This document shows, piece by piece, positions 15,393 to 24,763 of a stretch of 43,224 nt of DNA. Position 1 is the first letter of the stretch. Each line of letters begins with the position of its first letter. The notes under the pieces are model-generated. The model saw only the letters and a list, made by a program, of their open reading frames with translations. It made no database searches and was not told the DNA's origin. The stretch comes from Bacteroides sp. (GTDB lineage Bacteria > Bacteroidota > Bacteroidia > Bacteroidales > Bacteroidaceae), in the NCBI GenBank assembly GCA_030151885.1, contig JASLCG010000014.1:1-43224 (forward strand), in the 5' to 3' direction. The position numbers and the translations under genes are program-made.

Positions 15393-16319
15393 CTACACTA
15401 AGTATTGTGTGTTATTCAGAGTTTGTAATGTTTTAGGGATATTTTGTAAAATAGTCTCTTTCAGTAATTTTAGAAGAGTGTACCTTACAAAATCTTTATT
15501 TGTAATTAAATTAATTTGTCGGGTTGGTCTTGGAATGGCAAAAGGTCTTACCAACTCTTTTTGACAAGAGTTTAGTTGGTCCAAAGCCAGTTGAGGAATA
15601 AAGGTAATACCTTGTCCACTCTCCACCATACGCATAAAGGTCTCCATACTACCCAAGTTATATGCCAGTCTGCTATCTTGTACAGCCTTTAGATTACAAA
15701 ATTTAACCAGTTGATCTCTAAAACAATGTCCTTCATCTAGTAGCCATAACCTATCTCCAGTTATATCAGAAGTTTTAATGCTTTCATGTTTAAAAAGGGG
15801 CTCTGTTGTAGCAACATAGCCATAAAACTCTTCGTAAAATAGGACGTCACGCTGTAGGTTACTATTTATAGGTTCTGTTGCAACTATTGCAGCATCTAGT
15901 TCACCAGCGGCCAATGCTTGTTCTATCTTTTCAATTTTAATCTCACTCACCCTTACATCTAAATCTGGATATTTGGCTATGAACTTGGGGTAAAATCGAG
16001 GTAATAGATAAGGTGCAATTGTAGGTAAAATACCCAATCGGAAGGTGCCCGTCATAGATGACTGCTCTTCTGTAACAATTTCTTTAATATGTTCGGTCTG
16101 TATTAATACGTATCGAGCTTGTTTTATAATACGCTCTCCAATAAAAGTAGGGCTGATGGGCTGGCTAGTTCTATCAAATAGCTTAACTCCTAGTTCTTCT
16201 TCCAGTTTATGTATCATGGCACTAAGAGTGGGCTGAGTAACATTGCAGTGTTCTGCGGCCTTTCCAAAGTGGCGATGCTGGTCTACAGCTAGGATATATT
16301 CAAGTTGTTGTAATGTCAT
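15393..16319 (-). CDS. oxyR: OxyR peroxide-sensing LysR-family regulator
   Basis: A 308-residue LysR-type regulator. The N-terminal winged helix-turn-helix spans residues 1-60 (FGKAAEHCNVTQPTLSAMIH, recognition helix about 26-38), followed by a linker helix and a two-part sensor domain from about 90. The sensor holds GHCFRDQLVKFC, placing cysteines at C199 and C208, exactly the numbers of the redox pair in E. coli OxyR. Peroxide should oxidise them to a disulfide and switch the protein on. It is divergent from dps, a classic OxyR target, with a 140-bp shared intergenic region. OxyR most likely controls dps and perhaps itself from there. A terminator follows the gene. Confidence 0.93.
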   Translation of the reverse strand: MTLQQLEYILAVDQHRHFGKAAEHCNVTQPTLSAMIHKLEEELGVKLFDRTSQPISPTFIGERIIKQARYVLIQTEHIKEIVTEEQSSMTGTFRLGILPTIAPYLLPRFYPKFIAKYPDLDVRVSEIKIEKIEQALAAGELDAAIVATEPINSNLQRDVLFYEEFYGYVATTEPLFKHESIKTSDITGDRLWLLDEGHCFRDQLVKFCNLKAVQDSRLAYNLGSMETFMRMVESGQGITFIPQLALDQLNSCQKELVRPFAIPRPTRQINLITNKDFVRYTLLKLLKETILQNIPKTLQTLNNTQYLV

Positions 16320-16375
16320 TGATATTATTTATATAGTGTTATAGATTCTGTCTATCGTAGCATAGATTTTATGAG

Positions 16376-16406
16376 TTGGTGGCTCTGAGTATAGCACCTA
16401 TATTTG
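16376..16406 (+). promoter_or_regulatory. dps promoter in the oxyR-dps intergenic region
   Basis: TTG (16376-16378) and TATATTTG (16399-16406), a perfect TAnnTTTG, are 20 bp apart. The start codon follows 53 bp later. An OxyR site would be expected just upstream of or overlapping the -33 box, but none could be defined by eye. Confidence 0.6.
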
Positions 16407-16459
16407 CAATACAAAATCAGAACAAAAAGAAAATAACTCAATAAATAAAACAGAAAATT

Positions 16460-16936
16460 ATGAAAACTTTAGATTACATTAAATTAAACGAATCAGGTGC
16501 AAAAAATGTTGTTAATTCTCTTCAACTTTTATTAGCAGACCTACAAGTGTACTATACAAACTTACGTAGTTTCCATTGGAATATCAAAGGTAGTAAGTTT
16601 TTCCACTTACATAGTAAATTTGAATCACTATATACAGAAGTGGCAGAAAATGTAGATGAAGTGGCAGAACGTATCTTAATGTTGGGTGGTGTACCAGAAA
16701 ATAAATTTAGTAACTACCTAAAGATAGCAAGAATCGCCGAAGTAGGTGCAGAGAGTGATGGCGATAAAGCAATTCAAAATATTTTAGATACATTGAAACA
16801 CCTAATTGCCGAAGAACGAGAAATTATATCTATCGCAGGCGACAATAACGACGAGGTTACCGTAGCTATGATGAGCGACAACCTTGTAGAACAAGAAAAA
16901 CTAGTTTGGATGCTAGTAGCTTATTTAAATAAATAA
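16460..16936 (+). CDS. dps: Dps-family ferritin-like DNA-protection protein
   Basis: A 158-residue four-helix-bundle protein that assembles into a 12-subunit shell, oxidises Fe(II) with hydrogen peroxide and stores the iron, so protecting DNA. The inter-subunit ferroxidase centre is complete: H39 (SFHWN), H51, D66 and E70 (NVDEVAERI) have the same 12, 15 and 4 residue spacing as in known Dps proteins. There is no long Lys-rich tail, so DNA binding is uncertain; it may act mainly as an iron store. It is divergent from oxyR, has a clear promoter and is followed by a strong terminator, so it is a single-gene unit expected to be induced by peroxide. Confidence 0.95.
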   Translation: MKTLDYIKLNESGAKNVVNSLQLLLADLQVYYTNLRSFHWNIKGSKFFHLHSKFESLYTEVAENVDEVAERILMLGGVPENKFSNYLKIARIAEVGAESDGDKAIQNILDTLKHLIAEEREIISIAGDNNDEVTVAMMSDNLVEQEKLVWMLVAYLNK

Positions 16937-17025
16937 GGAGTTTATATTTTATATAATAATCACGTAACAATTTGTAAATCACATCTTATTTGGGTATCGT
17001 AATATTAATAAATTAAATAAGATGG

Positions 17026-17067
17026 AACAGGAGGATAGCTCGCGATGAGCATACCCTCCTGTTTTTA
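17026..17067 (+). terminator. Intrinsic terminator of dps
   Basis: AACAGGAGG (17026-17034) pairs with CCTCCTGTT (17055-17063), with an inner GCTC/GAGC stem (17038-17041 and 17047-17050). A T-run follows. Confidence 0.9.
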
Positions 17068-17089
17068 TTTTTAATATTTGGTCTATTCT

Positions 17090-17743
17090 TTAAAATAAAT
17101 AAGCTACTGATAGGTGTAGATTTCTATTCCTCATTTTATGGTAGTATTTATTTAGATTGGTCATTCCCCAATCATAGCCCATCATAAATTGGTAGTGGTT
17201 AAAAAGCTCTACACCAAGTTTATATCCAAGGCCAAACTCTCCACGATAATCTCCAGAGTTTTTCTTATATAAATCTACATTATGAATGTTGTGACCTGGT
17301 TTATTGTGAATCTCTAATTTCTGTTTCCAGAATCCATAAATACCAAAACCAAAGTATGGACCAGCAGAACCAAAGACAGCTACTTTTTCATTTATTTTGT
17401 ATCGATATCCTAAATGAATGGGTATCTCTATATTGAACATATTACGCTGTACATACTCTGCTGATATGCGAGAATCAAATCTAAAAGACTTTAGAGTGAA
17501 AAGCATTGTAGCATCTGTATAAAAACCATTCCAAAAATGCAATTCATATTTACCCCCTACTAAAAAACCAGGACGTATCTTGTTTTTGGTTCCCACATCT
17601 GGCTTTGCAGATACATTAAAATTTGCACCTGCCACAACGCCTAACTTATGCTGAATGGTATTTTTATGGCCCGTATAGTTTTGAGCATTAGTAATATTAG
17701 AGCAAAAAATAAGTGCGAAAAGAAGTAAATATGTTTTTTTCAT
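17090..17743 (-). CDS. Outer-membrane beta-barrel protein (PorT/OMP_b-brl type)
   Basis: A 217-residue protein with a clear signal peptide (1-20, ending TNAQ), then alternating hydrophobic and polar residues with many aromatic girdle residues, typical of an eight-strand outer-membrane barrel. Blocks such as GVVAGANFNVSAK, IPIHLGYRYKINEKVAVFGS and LGYKLGVELFNHYQFMMGYD match the outer-membrane beta-barrel families common in Bacteroidota, and the chain ends HLSVAYLF with a C-terminal Phe as in barrel proteins. The function is unknown; such proteins are often structural or receptors for unknown ligands. It is monocistronic; repeat copy 2 lies upstream of its start, within the 339-bp gap to the sigma-factor gene. 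Confidence 0.8.
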   Translation of the reverse strand: MKKTYLLLFALIFCSNITNAQNYTGHKNTIQHKLGVVAGANFNVSAKPDVGTKNKIRPGFLVGGKYELHFWNGFYTDATMLFTLKSFRFDSRISAEYVQRNMFNIEIPIHLGYRYKINEKVAVFGSAGPYFGFGIYGFWKQKLEIHNKPGHNIHNVDLYKKNSGDYRGEFGLGYKLGVELFNHYQFMMGYDWGMTNLNKYYHKMRNRNLHLSVAYLF

Positions 17744-17866
17744 AAGATTATTGTATTGAAAATCTAAATATCTTTCTACAAATCTATATATAAGCCTACT
17801 AACTACGAAATTAATTATATGAAATCTATATTCTAGTTTCTATGCAAGTAGGCGTAAAACATCTTA

Positions 17867-18004
17867 TATGTCGGCAATATACCTCTCTTTGGATGGGTAG
17901 TCTGTTCATTGCCGATATACCTCTTGTTTATCGGCAACGTACCTCAAGTACATCGGCAACATACTTGAGGTATGTCGGCGACTAATAAAACGTATGTCGT
18001 AGAG
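17867..18004 (+). repeat. 22-bp-periodic intergenic repeat, copy 2
   Basis: Best-preserved copy. It has TCTGTTCA (17901-17908), then cores exactly 22 bp apart: TTGCCGA at 17909, TCGGCAAC at 17931, TCGGCAAC at 17953, TCGGCGAC at 17975 and a trace TCGT at 17997. An extra TCGGCAAT occurs upstream at 17871. Within it, TACCTCAAGTA (17940-17950) and TACTTGAGGTA (17962-17972) form a perfect 11-bp stem with the core in the loop. It occupies most of the gap between the OMP and sigma genes (both minus); no gene is seen in 17744-18082. Confidence 0.9.
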
Positions 18005-18082
18005 CTGATTTAAGCCTGTTGGTAGCATCTCTATCTATTGACTAGATGGTAGTGTTTGCAGTATAGCAGTGTATAGAGTTAG

Positions 18083-18625
18083 TTACCTAATGATAAGGTA
18101 GCTTACTAGAACTAAAAGTATGTTTTTTCTAACCTTTAGTAATCCTTTGTACAGTTGAGCCTCAACCGTTCGTTTTGAAATATTAAGTTGTAGTGCTATT
18201 TGATCATTAGAAAGACCTCTAAAATAAGATAGTGTCATAACCTCTTTACATTTATCTGGAAGTTTATCTATTTCAGCTTTTACTTGTGTTAAGACTTCAC
18301 TCTCTTCTTCCAAGTGTTGCAGTTCGTAGTGTGTAAGGTTATTCAATTCCTTTTGTAGTAGGGAGTAAGAGAGGTATTTATTGTGTACATCGAGTTGCCG
18401 CAGATAGTCGATACTTGCAGCCTTAACCCCAAAGAAAAGATAAGACATGATATTCTTATTAAAATCTACCTCTTCAATATTATTCCACAATTTGATAAAA
18501 ATATCTTGGACAATATCTTCGGCAGTTTCAAGATCTACGTATTTACACGCAAAATATATAAGCTTAGGAGATGCACACGAATACAGCTCTTTAAACTCGT
18601 CAAGATAGTCTTTAGTGGTTTTCAT
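18083..18625 (-). CDS. ECF RNA polymerase sigma-70 factor of the polysaccharide locus
   Basis: A 180-residue extracytoplasmic-function sigma factor of the Bacteroides expansion family. Region 2 is visible at about 20-85 (FACKYVDLETAEDIVQDIFI, then YLFFGVKAASIDYLRQ, for -10 recognition and melting). Region 4 is at about 125-170 (LPDKCKEVMTLSYFRGLSND, then ISKRTVEAQLYKGLLKVRKN, the -35 helix-turn-helix). The short hydrophobic tail (LLVLVSYLIIR) is typical of sigma factors paired with FecR proteins and may hold the protein near the membrane. It diverges from the FecR anti-sigma gene at 18810 with 184 bp between; the usual arrangement is sigma followed by fecR on one strand. It should switch on the SusC/D locus when released. 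Confidence 0.92.
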   Translation of the reverse strand: MKTTKDYLDEFKELYSCASPKLIYFACKYVDLETAEDIVQDIFIKLWNNIEEVDFNKNIMSYLFFGVKAASIDYLRQLDVHNKYLSYSLLQKELNNLTHYELQHLEEESEVLTQVKAEIDKLPDKCKEVMTLSYFRGLSNDQIALQLNISKRTVEAQLYKGLLKVRKNILLVLVSYLIIR

Positions 18626-18720
18626 AAGATATTTGGTAAACGGGAAAAGATCTATTGCTCTGATTACTCAATATTACGATATTTTGTTAATATAAACAAA
18701 TAATGCTCTTTTTTAACAAC

Positions 18721-18728
18721 CAAATGTA
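18721..18728 (-). promoter_or_regulatory. Possible -7 box for the sigma-factor gene
   Basis: CAAATGTA reads TACATTTG on the minus strand, matching TAnnTTTG, and would give a leader of about 90 nt. No convincing -33 element is present at the expected distance. Confidence 0.25.
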
Positions 18729-18809
18729 ATTACTCAAAAAAAAGAATAGAAATGCGTAAGTAAATAACTCTATCTGTTCGTAGTATGGGTAAAGAGAAGA
18801 AAAATACCT

Positions 18810-19826
18810 ATGCAAAATATAGATCAATATATAGAAGCTGAGTTTAACCATGTAATCCTTGAAGAAGATTACAAGGAGTTACAAAACTGGATAACAGCGA
18901 AAGAAGAGAATAGATGTTATTACGAAGCCAAAAAACAACATCTTGAAGTGAAGTTAATGGAACAGATTAAGGGTAGAGTGTCAAATAATTGGGATAAATT
19001 ATCGCAGAAGATAGAAAGTCCTAAAGTTTCGGCAAGAACCAATAAAGTATTACCGTTAGTAAGAAAATACTTCATCTATGCAGCTGCTCTTCTATTGGTT
19101 AGTTCTATATTTTTTAATGTGTATGCTTTGTTAACCAAAAAAGAACAAAAGGTTATGGCTAGAAGTATGACCGAATTTTATGTTCCTGCAGGAAGTAGAA
19201 CAGCAGAAGTAACTCTTTCTGATGGTACTAAGGTGATGCTTAACCCTGGAAGTAGGATAAGTTACCCAAGCTCTTTTCAAGATAATAGGAGAGAGGTTAC
19301 TGTATCGGGCGAAGCTTTTTTTAATGTATGTAGAGATGAAGAAAAACCTTTTGTAGTGCATGTTGGCAAGCAAGAAATTCGTGTATTAGGAACTTCGTTC
19401 ATTGTAGATGCTTACGATGAGTTAGATTACATCAAGACTACCTTAATATCTGGTAGTGTAGAGCTCTGCTTCAAAAAAGACGATGGCGAGTGTACAAAAA
19501 TATTAGAGCCGCAAGAGTCTTGCTTATACGATAAGAAAAGCGAAAGTGTAAAACTAATACCTAAGGAGTTTTATAACCCTTCGTTGGTAAGTACAGATAC
19601 CTATAAGTTTAAAGACACATCTTTGAAAGAGATCTGTGCCAAGCTTAATCTTATATTCGATGTTGAAATAGTACTATCTGCTGATATTGCAGGAGAGGTT
19701 TATACAGGTACTATATCGCTAAAAGAGCCAATAACACAAGCCCTAAAACTACTTAACTATAAAGAAGAATTCAGCATTCAGAGAATTAATGCAACTAAAT
19801 ATGAGTTGAAAAGGAAAACTAGTTAA
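18810..19826 (+). CDS. FecR-family anti-sigma factor
   Basis: A 338-residue inner-membrane regulator. The cytoplasmic N-terminal part (1-88) binds the sigma factor and keeps it inactive. A single transmembrane helix lies at about 89-111 (YFIYAAALLLVSSIFFNVYA). The periplasmic FecR domain follows (about 120-225; FYVPAGSRTAEVTLSDGTKV, then NPGSRISYPSSF and GEAFFNVCRDEEKPFVVHVG), with a C-terminal DUF4974-type domain (about 255-338; YKFKDTSLKEICAKLNLIFD). It should receive the signal from the STN domain of the SusC encoded 40 bp downstream. It is the first gene of the long plus-strand operon to 29960. No strong Shine-Dalgarno sequence is present. Confidence 0.93.
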   Translation: MQNIDQYIEAEFNHVILEEDYKELQNWITAKEENRCYYEAKKQHLEVKLMEQIKGRVSNNWDKLSQKIESPKVSARTNKVLPLVRKYFIYAAALLLVSSIFFNVYALLTKKEQKVMARSMTEFYVPAGSRTAEVTLSDGTKVMLNPGSRISYPSSFQDNRREVTVSGEAFFNVCRDEEKPFVVHVGKQEIRVLGTSFIVDAYDELDYIKTTLISGSVELCFKKDDGECTKILEPQESCLYDKKSESVKLIPKEFYNPSLVSTDTYKFKDTSLKEICAKLNLIFDVEIVLSADIAGEVYTGTISLKEPITQALKLLNYKEEFSIQRINATKYELKRKTS

Positions 19827-19866
19827 CCAAAAGCACAAAACCTTTTAATACTAAAAATTAATACTT

Positions 19867-22800
19867 ATGGAAACACATTATTGTCGGGACAAGATTGTAC
19901 TGATTAGGTCGCTCTTGTTTGTAATTGTAGCTTTATTTGTGAGCAATTTTACAGCTAAAGCTAATCCACAGAACCCTCCTAAAATTTCGGTCAATGTGGA
20001 AAATGGTACTTTCTACGATGTTGTGAAACAGATAGAAGGGCAATCAAACTACATGTTTATGTATAAAAACGAAGAGGTTGAAGACGCACAACCAATATCG
20101 TTAAGTTGTAATAATCAAAACTTAGAATATGTATTAAATACATTGTCTAAGACTTCAAAGCTATCCTATAAAATAGATGGCAATCATATTTTAATTTCGA
20201 AAGTAAACCAAAGTAATAGTACGAATCAAAAAGAGCAACTAACAGCTCGTGGTATAATCTACGACCCCGATGGGCTACCAATTATTGGGGCAAATATAAC
20301 AGAGGTAGGTACTACAAATGGTACTATATCTGATATAGATGGTAATTTTACTTTAAAAGTGGCAAAAGGTGCCACTCTGAAGGTAAGTTACGTAGGCTTT
20401 ATGGAGTATAAAGGAAGTGTTACTTCAGAAAAACTGATGAAAATATTTCTTCAAGAAGATAAGAAACTACTTGACGAAGTAATTGTAATTGGTTACGGTA
20501 CTCAGAAAAAATCGGATGTATCGGGGTCTGTTACAAGTGTTACAGGAGAGAATATTGGTAAAATACCATCGTCTGGTACGGCAGAGGCTCTTCAAGGTGT
20601 AGCGCCTGGGCTTACAGTAAATTTTGGTAGTGGTGCGCCTGGTAGTAATCCTACTTTAATGATTAGAGGAATGACCTCTTGGGGATCTAGCAACGAACCT
20701 CTAGTAATTATTGATGGTACACCTGGAGATATTGCTTTCCTAAACCCAGAAGATATTAAAACCATGACTGTGCTAAAAGATGCTGCTATGGCTGCAATTT
20801 ATGGTTCCAGAGCAGCGGCTGGGGTTATATTAATTGAAACACATCGTGGTGGTATGCAAGATCCGAAAATCCACTTCTCTGCTTTTGCTGGTATTGAAGA
20901 TCTTCCTAAGCGTATGGATGTTTGTAACTCTGCACAATATATTCAAGTGAATAAAATGGCATTAGAGAATGCTGGTATTCCAAAGAATAGATGGCCAAAG
21001 TATATTGAGGCGTATGATGCAGATCCTTCTCAGTTTGCCGATACAGATTGGCAAGACGAATATTACAGAAGAGGCTGGACCCAGAAATACAACGTGGGTT
21101 ATAGTGCAGGAAATCAAGTAATGAATGTGGCAATATCTGGATTCTATACATCGAAAGAGGGTATAGTTGTAGGTACTAGCAGCGATCAGTTGGGCTTTAG
21201 AGTAAACTCTGACGTTACTAGAGGTAAGTTTAAAATGGGTGAGTCTGTAAGTTATGGTAAGCGTTCTTATCGTCCAGAAGCAAATACAGGTTTCCCAGGA
21301 ATGTATCAGACTACAAATATTCAGCCTCTAATTTTTGTACATAATAAGGATAATGAAGGCGGATTTGGTGGTGCTGTTCCAGGAATGGGTATGACAGATG
21401 CTGCGAATCCTGTAGCTTTTAACAAACTTATGAATACAAAGAGCGCTACGGATTATATTACTGCATCGGCCTATCTTCAATATGAGCCTATAAAAGACCT
21501 TATTTTTAAGTTTAAAGCAGGAAGAAATTTAAGCTTTAATCATTATAAGTCGTTTAGCCCAACTTATTATGTAGGGGCAAATAGTGTAAATACTATTGCC
21601 AATCTATATGAATCTAGAAATAGATATACAGAAGATACTTACGAGCTGGTGGGTAATTATAATAAGACTATTGCAGAGGCACACCATCTTGATGTAATGA
21701 TTGGTGGGTCGCAAGAAGAGAATCGTTTCAAGGATTTAAGTGGATCGGCTGGGAAATTTGAGAATAACGATTTACAGCTATTAGTACATGGACAAGAGAA
21801 CTTTGCAGTAGGTGGAGAGTACACACGTAATGCATTAAGATCACTATTTGGTCGTATTGGCTATAATTACGACTACCGATATATGGTAAACTTCTCTGCT
21901 CGTTACGACGGGTCATCTCGATTTGCAGAAGGTAATAAATGGGGATTCTTCCCATCGGCATCTTTAGGTTGGAACATAGCTAATGAGAAGTTTTGGAAAA
22001 ACATGAAAGACCTAATGTCTGCATTTAAGCTTCGTTTAAGTTATGGTGCTTTAGGTAATCAGTCTATTGGTAACTATAAATACATACCAGAATTATCGTA
22101 CAATACTAATAACTTGAATTATCCGTTAAATGGTAAAGACATTAACCTAGGTTATGCTATTCTTGGTTTACCATCGGGCAATATAAAATGGGAAACTACA
22201 TTTTATCAGAACATTGGTTTTGATCTTGGATTCTGGAATAACAAGTTAGAGCTGACATTCGATGCTTATATTAAAAACACAAGAGATATGCTCTCTACCA
22301 AGAACATATCTTCTAGTACAGGATTTGGTTCACTTATTGTAAATGATGGTAAGTTAAGGACTACTGGTTTTGAAATGCAAGCAATTTATCATGGCACAGC
22401 AGGAGATTTTAATTATGACTTGGATATGAATATTTCACACTATAAAAGTGTGTTGAAGTCTATGGCAGATTCGGGTTATATGTACGAAAATGGTCCGGCA
22501 AGAACTTATGTAGGTGGAGAGATTGGAGAGTTCTGGGTGCTTAAAACAGCTGGAATATTCCAAAACGAACAAGAGGTGCAAGAGTGGAACGCTAAGAATG
22601 GTTTCAAAAATGACAATGGAGATTGGATACCTCTTCAACCAGCAGCTAAACCAGGTGATATACGCTTTATAGATCAAAATGGAGATGGTAAGTTAGACTC
22701 TAATGATAAAGTAAAAGTTGGTAGTGGTAATCCGAAGGTCGTTTTAGGATTTAATGCAACTTTAAGTTATAAAAACTTTGACTTAGTAGCCAACTTCTAT

Positions 22801-23223
22801 GGTAGCTTCGGTGTAAAACGTTACAACGGAATGAAACGTCAGTTACAGCGTATGGATAAGAACTTTAATTATGGTAAGGATGCTCTAAATGCATGGAGAC
22901 CAGATAATACAAATACATCAATTCCTCGTGCAGTAATTGGAGACCCTAATGGTAATAGTCAGATATCAGATCGTTTTATTGAAAAAGGAGACTATTTAAG
23001 ACTTAATAATCTACAAATTGGTTATAACCTTCCTACTAAGGTGTGTAAAGATTTAGGCATTCAAAATCTAAGATTCTACATTGGTGCAACAAGGTTATTT
23101 ACCATTACAGGATATAAAGGATACGATCCTGCAACAGGTGCAGAAGCTGGTTCTTTAGGAGTGGACGATGCCCTATATCCATTGAGTAGAACATATATGA
23201 TGGGACTTAAATTTGGCTTTTAA
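19867..23223 (+). CDS. SusC/RagA TonB-dependent transporter with N-terminal STN signalling domain
   Basis: A 1118-residue outer-membrane glycan importer. Order: signal peptide to about 33; STN (secretin/TonB short N-terminal) domain about 40-105 (VENGTFYDVVKQIEGQSNYM); carboxypeptidase-like regulatory domain about 125-198 (ARGIIYDPDGLPIIGANITE); TonB-box/plug beginning DEVIVIGYGTQKKSDVSGSV; plug to about 340; and a 22-strand barrel ending MMGLKFGF. STN is found only in transducing transporters that contact a FecR protein, which matches the anti-sigma gene just before it. With SusD it imports oligosaccharides using TonB energy. Length is normal. SusD starts 12 bp after the stop codon. Confidence 0.96.
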   Translation: METHYCRDKIVLIRSLLFVIVALFVSNFTAKANPQNPPKISVNVENGTFYDVVKQIEGQSNYMFMYKNEEVEDAQPISLSCNNQNLEYVLNTLSKTSKLSYKIDGNHILISKVNQSNSTNQKEQLTARGIIYDPDGLPIIGANITEVGTTNGTISDIDGNFTLKVAKGATLKVSYVGFMEYKGSVTSEKLMKIFLQEDKKLLDEVIVIGYGTQKKSDVSGSVTSVTGENIGKIPSSGTAEALQGVAPGLTVNFGSGAPGSNPTLMIRGMTSWGSSNEPLVIIDGTPGDIAFLNPEDIKTMTVLKDAAMAAIYGSRAAAGVILIETHRGGMQDPKIHFSAFAGIEDLPKRMDVCNSAQYIQVNKMALENAGIPKNRWPKYIEAYDADPSQFADTDWQDEYYRRGWTQKYNVGYSAGNQVMNVAISGFYTSKEGIVVGTSSDQLGFRVNSDVTRGKFKMGESVSYGKRSYRPEANTGFPGMYQTTNIQPLIFVHNKDNEGGFGGAVPGMGMTDAANPVAFNKLMNTKSATDYITASAYLQYEPIKDLIFKFKAGRNLSFNHYKSFSPTYYVGANSVNTIANLYESRNRYTEDTYELVGNYNKTIAEAHHLDVMIGGSQEENRFKDLSGSAGKFENNDLQLLVHGQENFAVGGEYTRNALRSLFGRIGYNYDYRYMVNFSARYDGSSRFAEGNKWGFFPSASLGWNIANEKFWKNMKDLMSAFKLRLSYGALGNQSIGNYKYIPELSYNTNNLNYPLNGKDINLGYAILGLPSGNIKWETTFYQNIGFDLGFWNNKLELTFDAYIKNTRDMLSTKNISSSTGFGSLIVNDGKLRTTGFEMQAIYHGTAGDFNYDLDMNISHYKSVLKSMADSGYMYENGPARTYVGGEIGEFWVLKTAGIFQNEQEVQEWNAKNGFKNDNGDWIPLQPAAKPGDIRFIDQNGDGKLDSNDKVKVGSGNPKVVLGFNATLSYKNFDLVANFYGSFGVKRYNGMKRQLQRMDKNFNYGKDALNAWRPDNTNTSIPRAVIGDPNGNSQISDRFIEKGDYLRLNNLQIGYNLPTKVCKDLGIQNLRFYIGATRLFTITGYKGYDPATGAEAGSLGVDDALYPLSRTYMMGLKFGF

Positions 23224-23235
23224 CTTTAAAGATTC

Positions 23236-24756
23236 ATGATTATGAGAAAACATATATTAGTATTGATGCTAGTGGGTAGCGTACTATGTTCTTGTACGGG
23301 AGCTAGCTTCTTAGACGAAAAAACAAATCCCAATAAACTAACACCAAATGTGTTTTGGAAGTCGGAGGGAGATATATTAAAGGGCTTAGTAAGTGTGTAT
23401 GCTTCACTACAACCTAATATGAATTGGGCGGCACCTTTTGAAAGATATATTGTAGTTGACAATTATAGAACAGACGAGCTAGATTATCGTCCTGACGTAG
23501 GTACGTGGTTAAGATTGGCTACCTATAATAATACCCCCACTAATAGTACAACAAATGCAGAGTGGCTATACCTATATCGTGGAATAAATTATGCCAACCA
23601 ATGTATAGACAATACACCTAGTGTACCTAATCTAAGCGAAGAGGTTAAAAAAGCCTATATAGCCGAGGCTCGTTTCTTAAGGGCATACTACTACTTTAGG
23701 TTGTATCAGAATTTTGGTGAGCGTATCCCTCTATTTTCAAAACAGATTGAGGGTACAGAAGCAGAGTTTTATCCAGATCAGTCTAAGCCAGGAGAAATTG
23801 TGGCACTAATAGAGAAGGAGCTGATAGATGTACAAAACTACCTTCCTGCCGACCATTCTGGAGCTGGTTATTTGCCTGGTAGAGTAACAAAGTATGCAGC
23901 AGCTGCTATTTTAGGCAAGTTCTATCTATTTCGTAATGAGTTAGCGAAAGCAGAGAAAGAGTTTGAAAAACTGATTGGTAAGTTCGAACTTATGGAGAAT
24001 TATGCCGATAACTTCTCTGGATTACATAAAAATAATAAAGAATCTGTCTTTGAAATTCAATTCTCAGGAGATAGAACGGGTGGCTTAAGAGAGTATAATA
24101 GAATAGCACTACACTTAGCATCTTCAAATGCAGAGGGGTATGAAGAGGCTTACCCATCTAAATGGTTATTTGAAACATTTAAAAAAGACTTGACTAAAGA
24201 TGGAAAGTTTAGCGATAGAATGTATGCTACTATTCTTTTTGATGATCCTAATACGAAAGCATTCTATATTAAAGAGGGCGAGAAATTTACTGATTACCAT
24301 AGTACAGATGAGATATTCTGGCACAAGTTTGTTACGTGGGATCCTTCTTTAAGCCAATATTGGGACATGAGTGCTTATAATATTCCTATAGTAAGATATG
24401 CAGATGTATTACTGTGTTATGCAGAGTGTCTAAACGATAGAGGTGCAACTAAGGAGGCTATTAAATATGTTAATATGGTAAGAGCTCGAGTAAATTGCCC
24501 TGATTTAGACGAAGGTATGGGAAAAGATGAGCTACTTAAACACCTTCAAGAGGTTGAAAGACCTTGTGAGTTGGCATTAGAGGGTACAAGATGGTATGAC
24601 CTAGTGCGTTGGGGTATTGTAGGTGAGTCGCTTAAAGCACACGAAAAACCCCATGCAGATAACTTTGTAGCTTCAAAACATACATTACTACCAATTCCTC
24701 ATTCTGAATTCTTATTAAATCCTGACTGGGAACAGAATCCTGGCTTCAGTAAATAA
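23236..24756 (+). CDS. SusD/RagB glycan-binding outer-membrane lipoprotein
   Basis: A 506-residue lipoprotein with lipobox LCSC (C20) followed by TGASFLDEK, the usual SusD start. The family's TPR-like helical core is visible (AYIAEARFLRAYYYFRLYQN, then PIVRYADVLLCYAECLNDRG, then LALEGTRWYDLVRWG) and the end PIPHSEFLLNPDWEQNPGFS is the classic SusD C-terminus. It caps the SusC barrel and captures glycan at the cell surface. The start is either the first ATG or the third codon (23242); the latter gives MRKHI and a more standard signal peptide. The genes around it are spaced 12 bp (SusC) and 7 bp (GH63), so this is one operon. Confidence 0.95.
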   Translation: MIMRKHILVLMLVGSVLCSCTGASFLDEKTNPNKLTPNVFWKSEGDILKGLVSVYASLQPNMNWAAPFERYIVVDNYRTDELDYRPDVGTWLRLATYNNTPTNSTTNAEWLYLYRGINYANQCIDNTPSVPNLSEEVKKAYIAEARFLRAYYYFRLYQNFGERIPLFSKQIEGTEAEFYPDQSKPGEIVALIEKELIDVQNYLPADHSGAGYLPGRVTKYAAAAILGKFYLFRNELAKAEKEFEKLIGKFELMENYADNFSGLHKNNKESVFEIQFSGDRTGGLREYNRIALHLASSNAEGYEEAYPSKWLFETFKKDLTKDGKFSDRMYATILFDDPNTKAFYIKEGEKFTDYHSTDEIFWHKFVTWDPSLSQYWDMSAYNIPIVRYADVLLCYAECLNDRGATKEAIKYVNMVRARVNCPDLDEGMGKDELLKHLQEVERPCELALEGTRWYDLVRWGIVGESLKAHEKPHADNFVASKHTLLPIPHSEFLLNPDWEQNPGFSK

Positions 24757-24763
24757 TATTACT

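Noticed and set aside
17867..18004. Possible CRISPR array (evenly spaced short repeats)
   Set aside because: The period is only 22 bp in total, units are imperfect and partly inverted, there are no unique spacers, and no cas gene is in the window.
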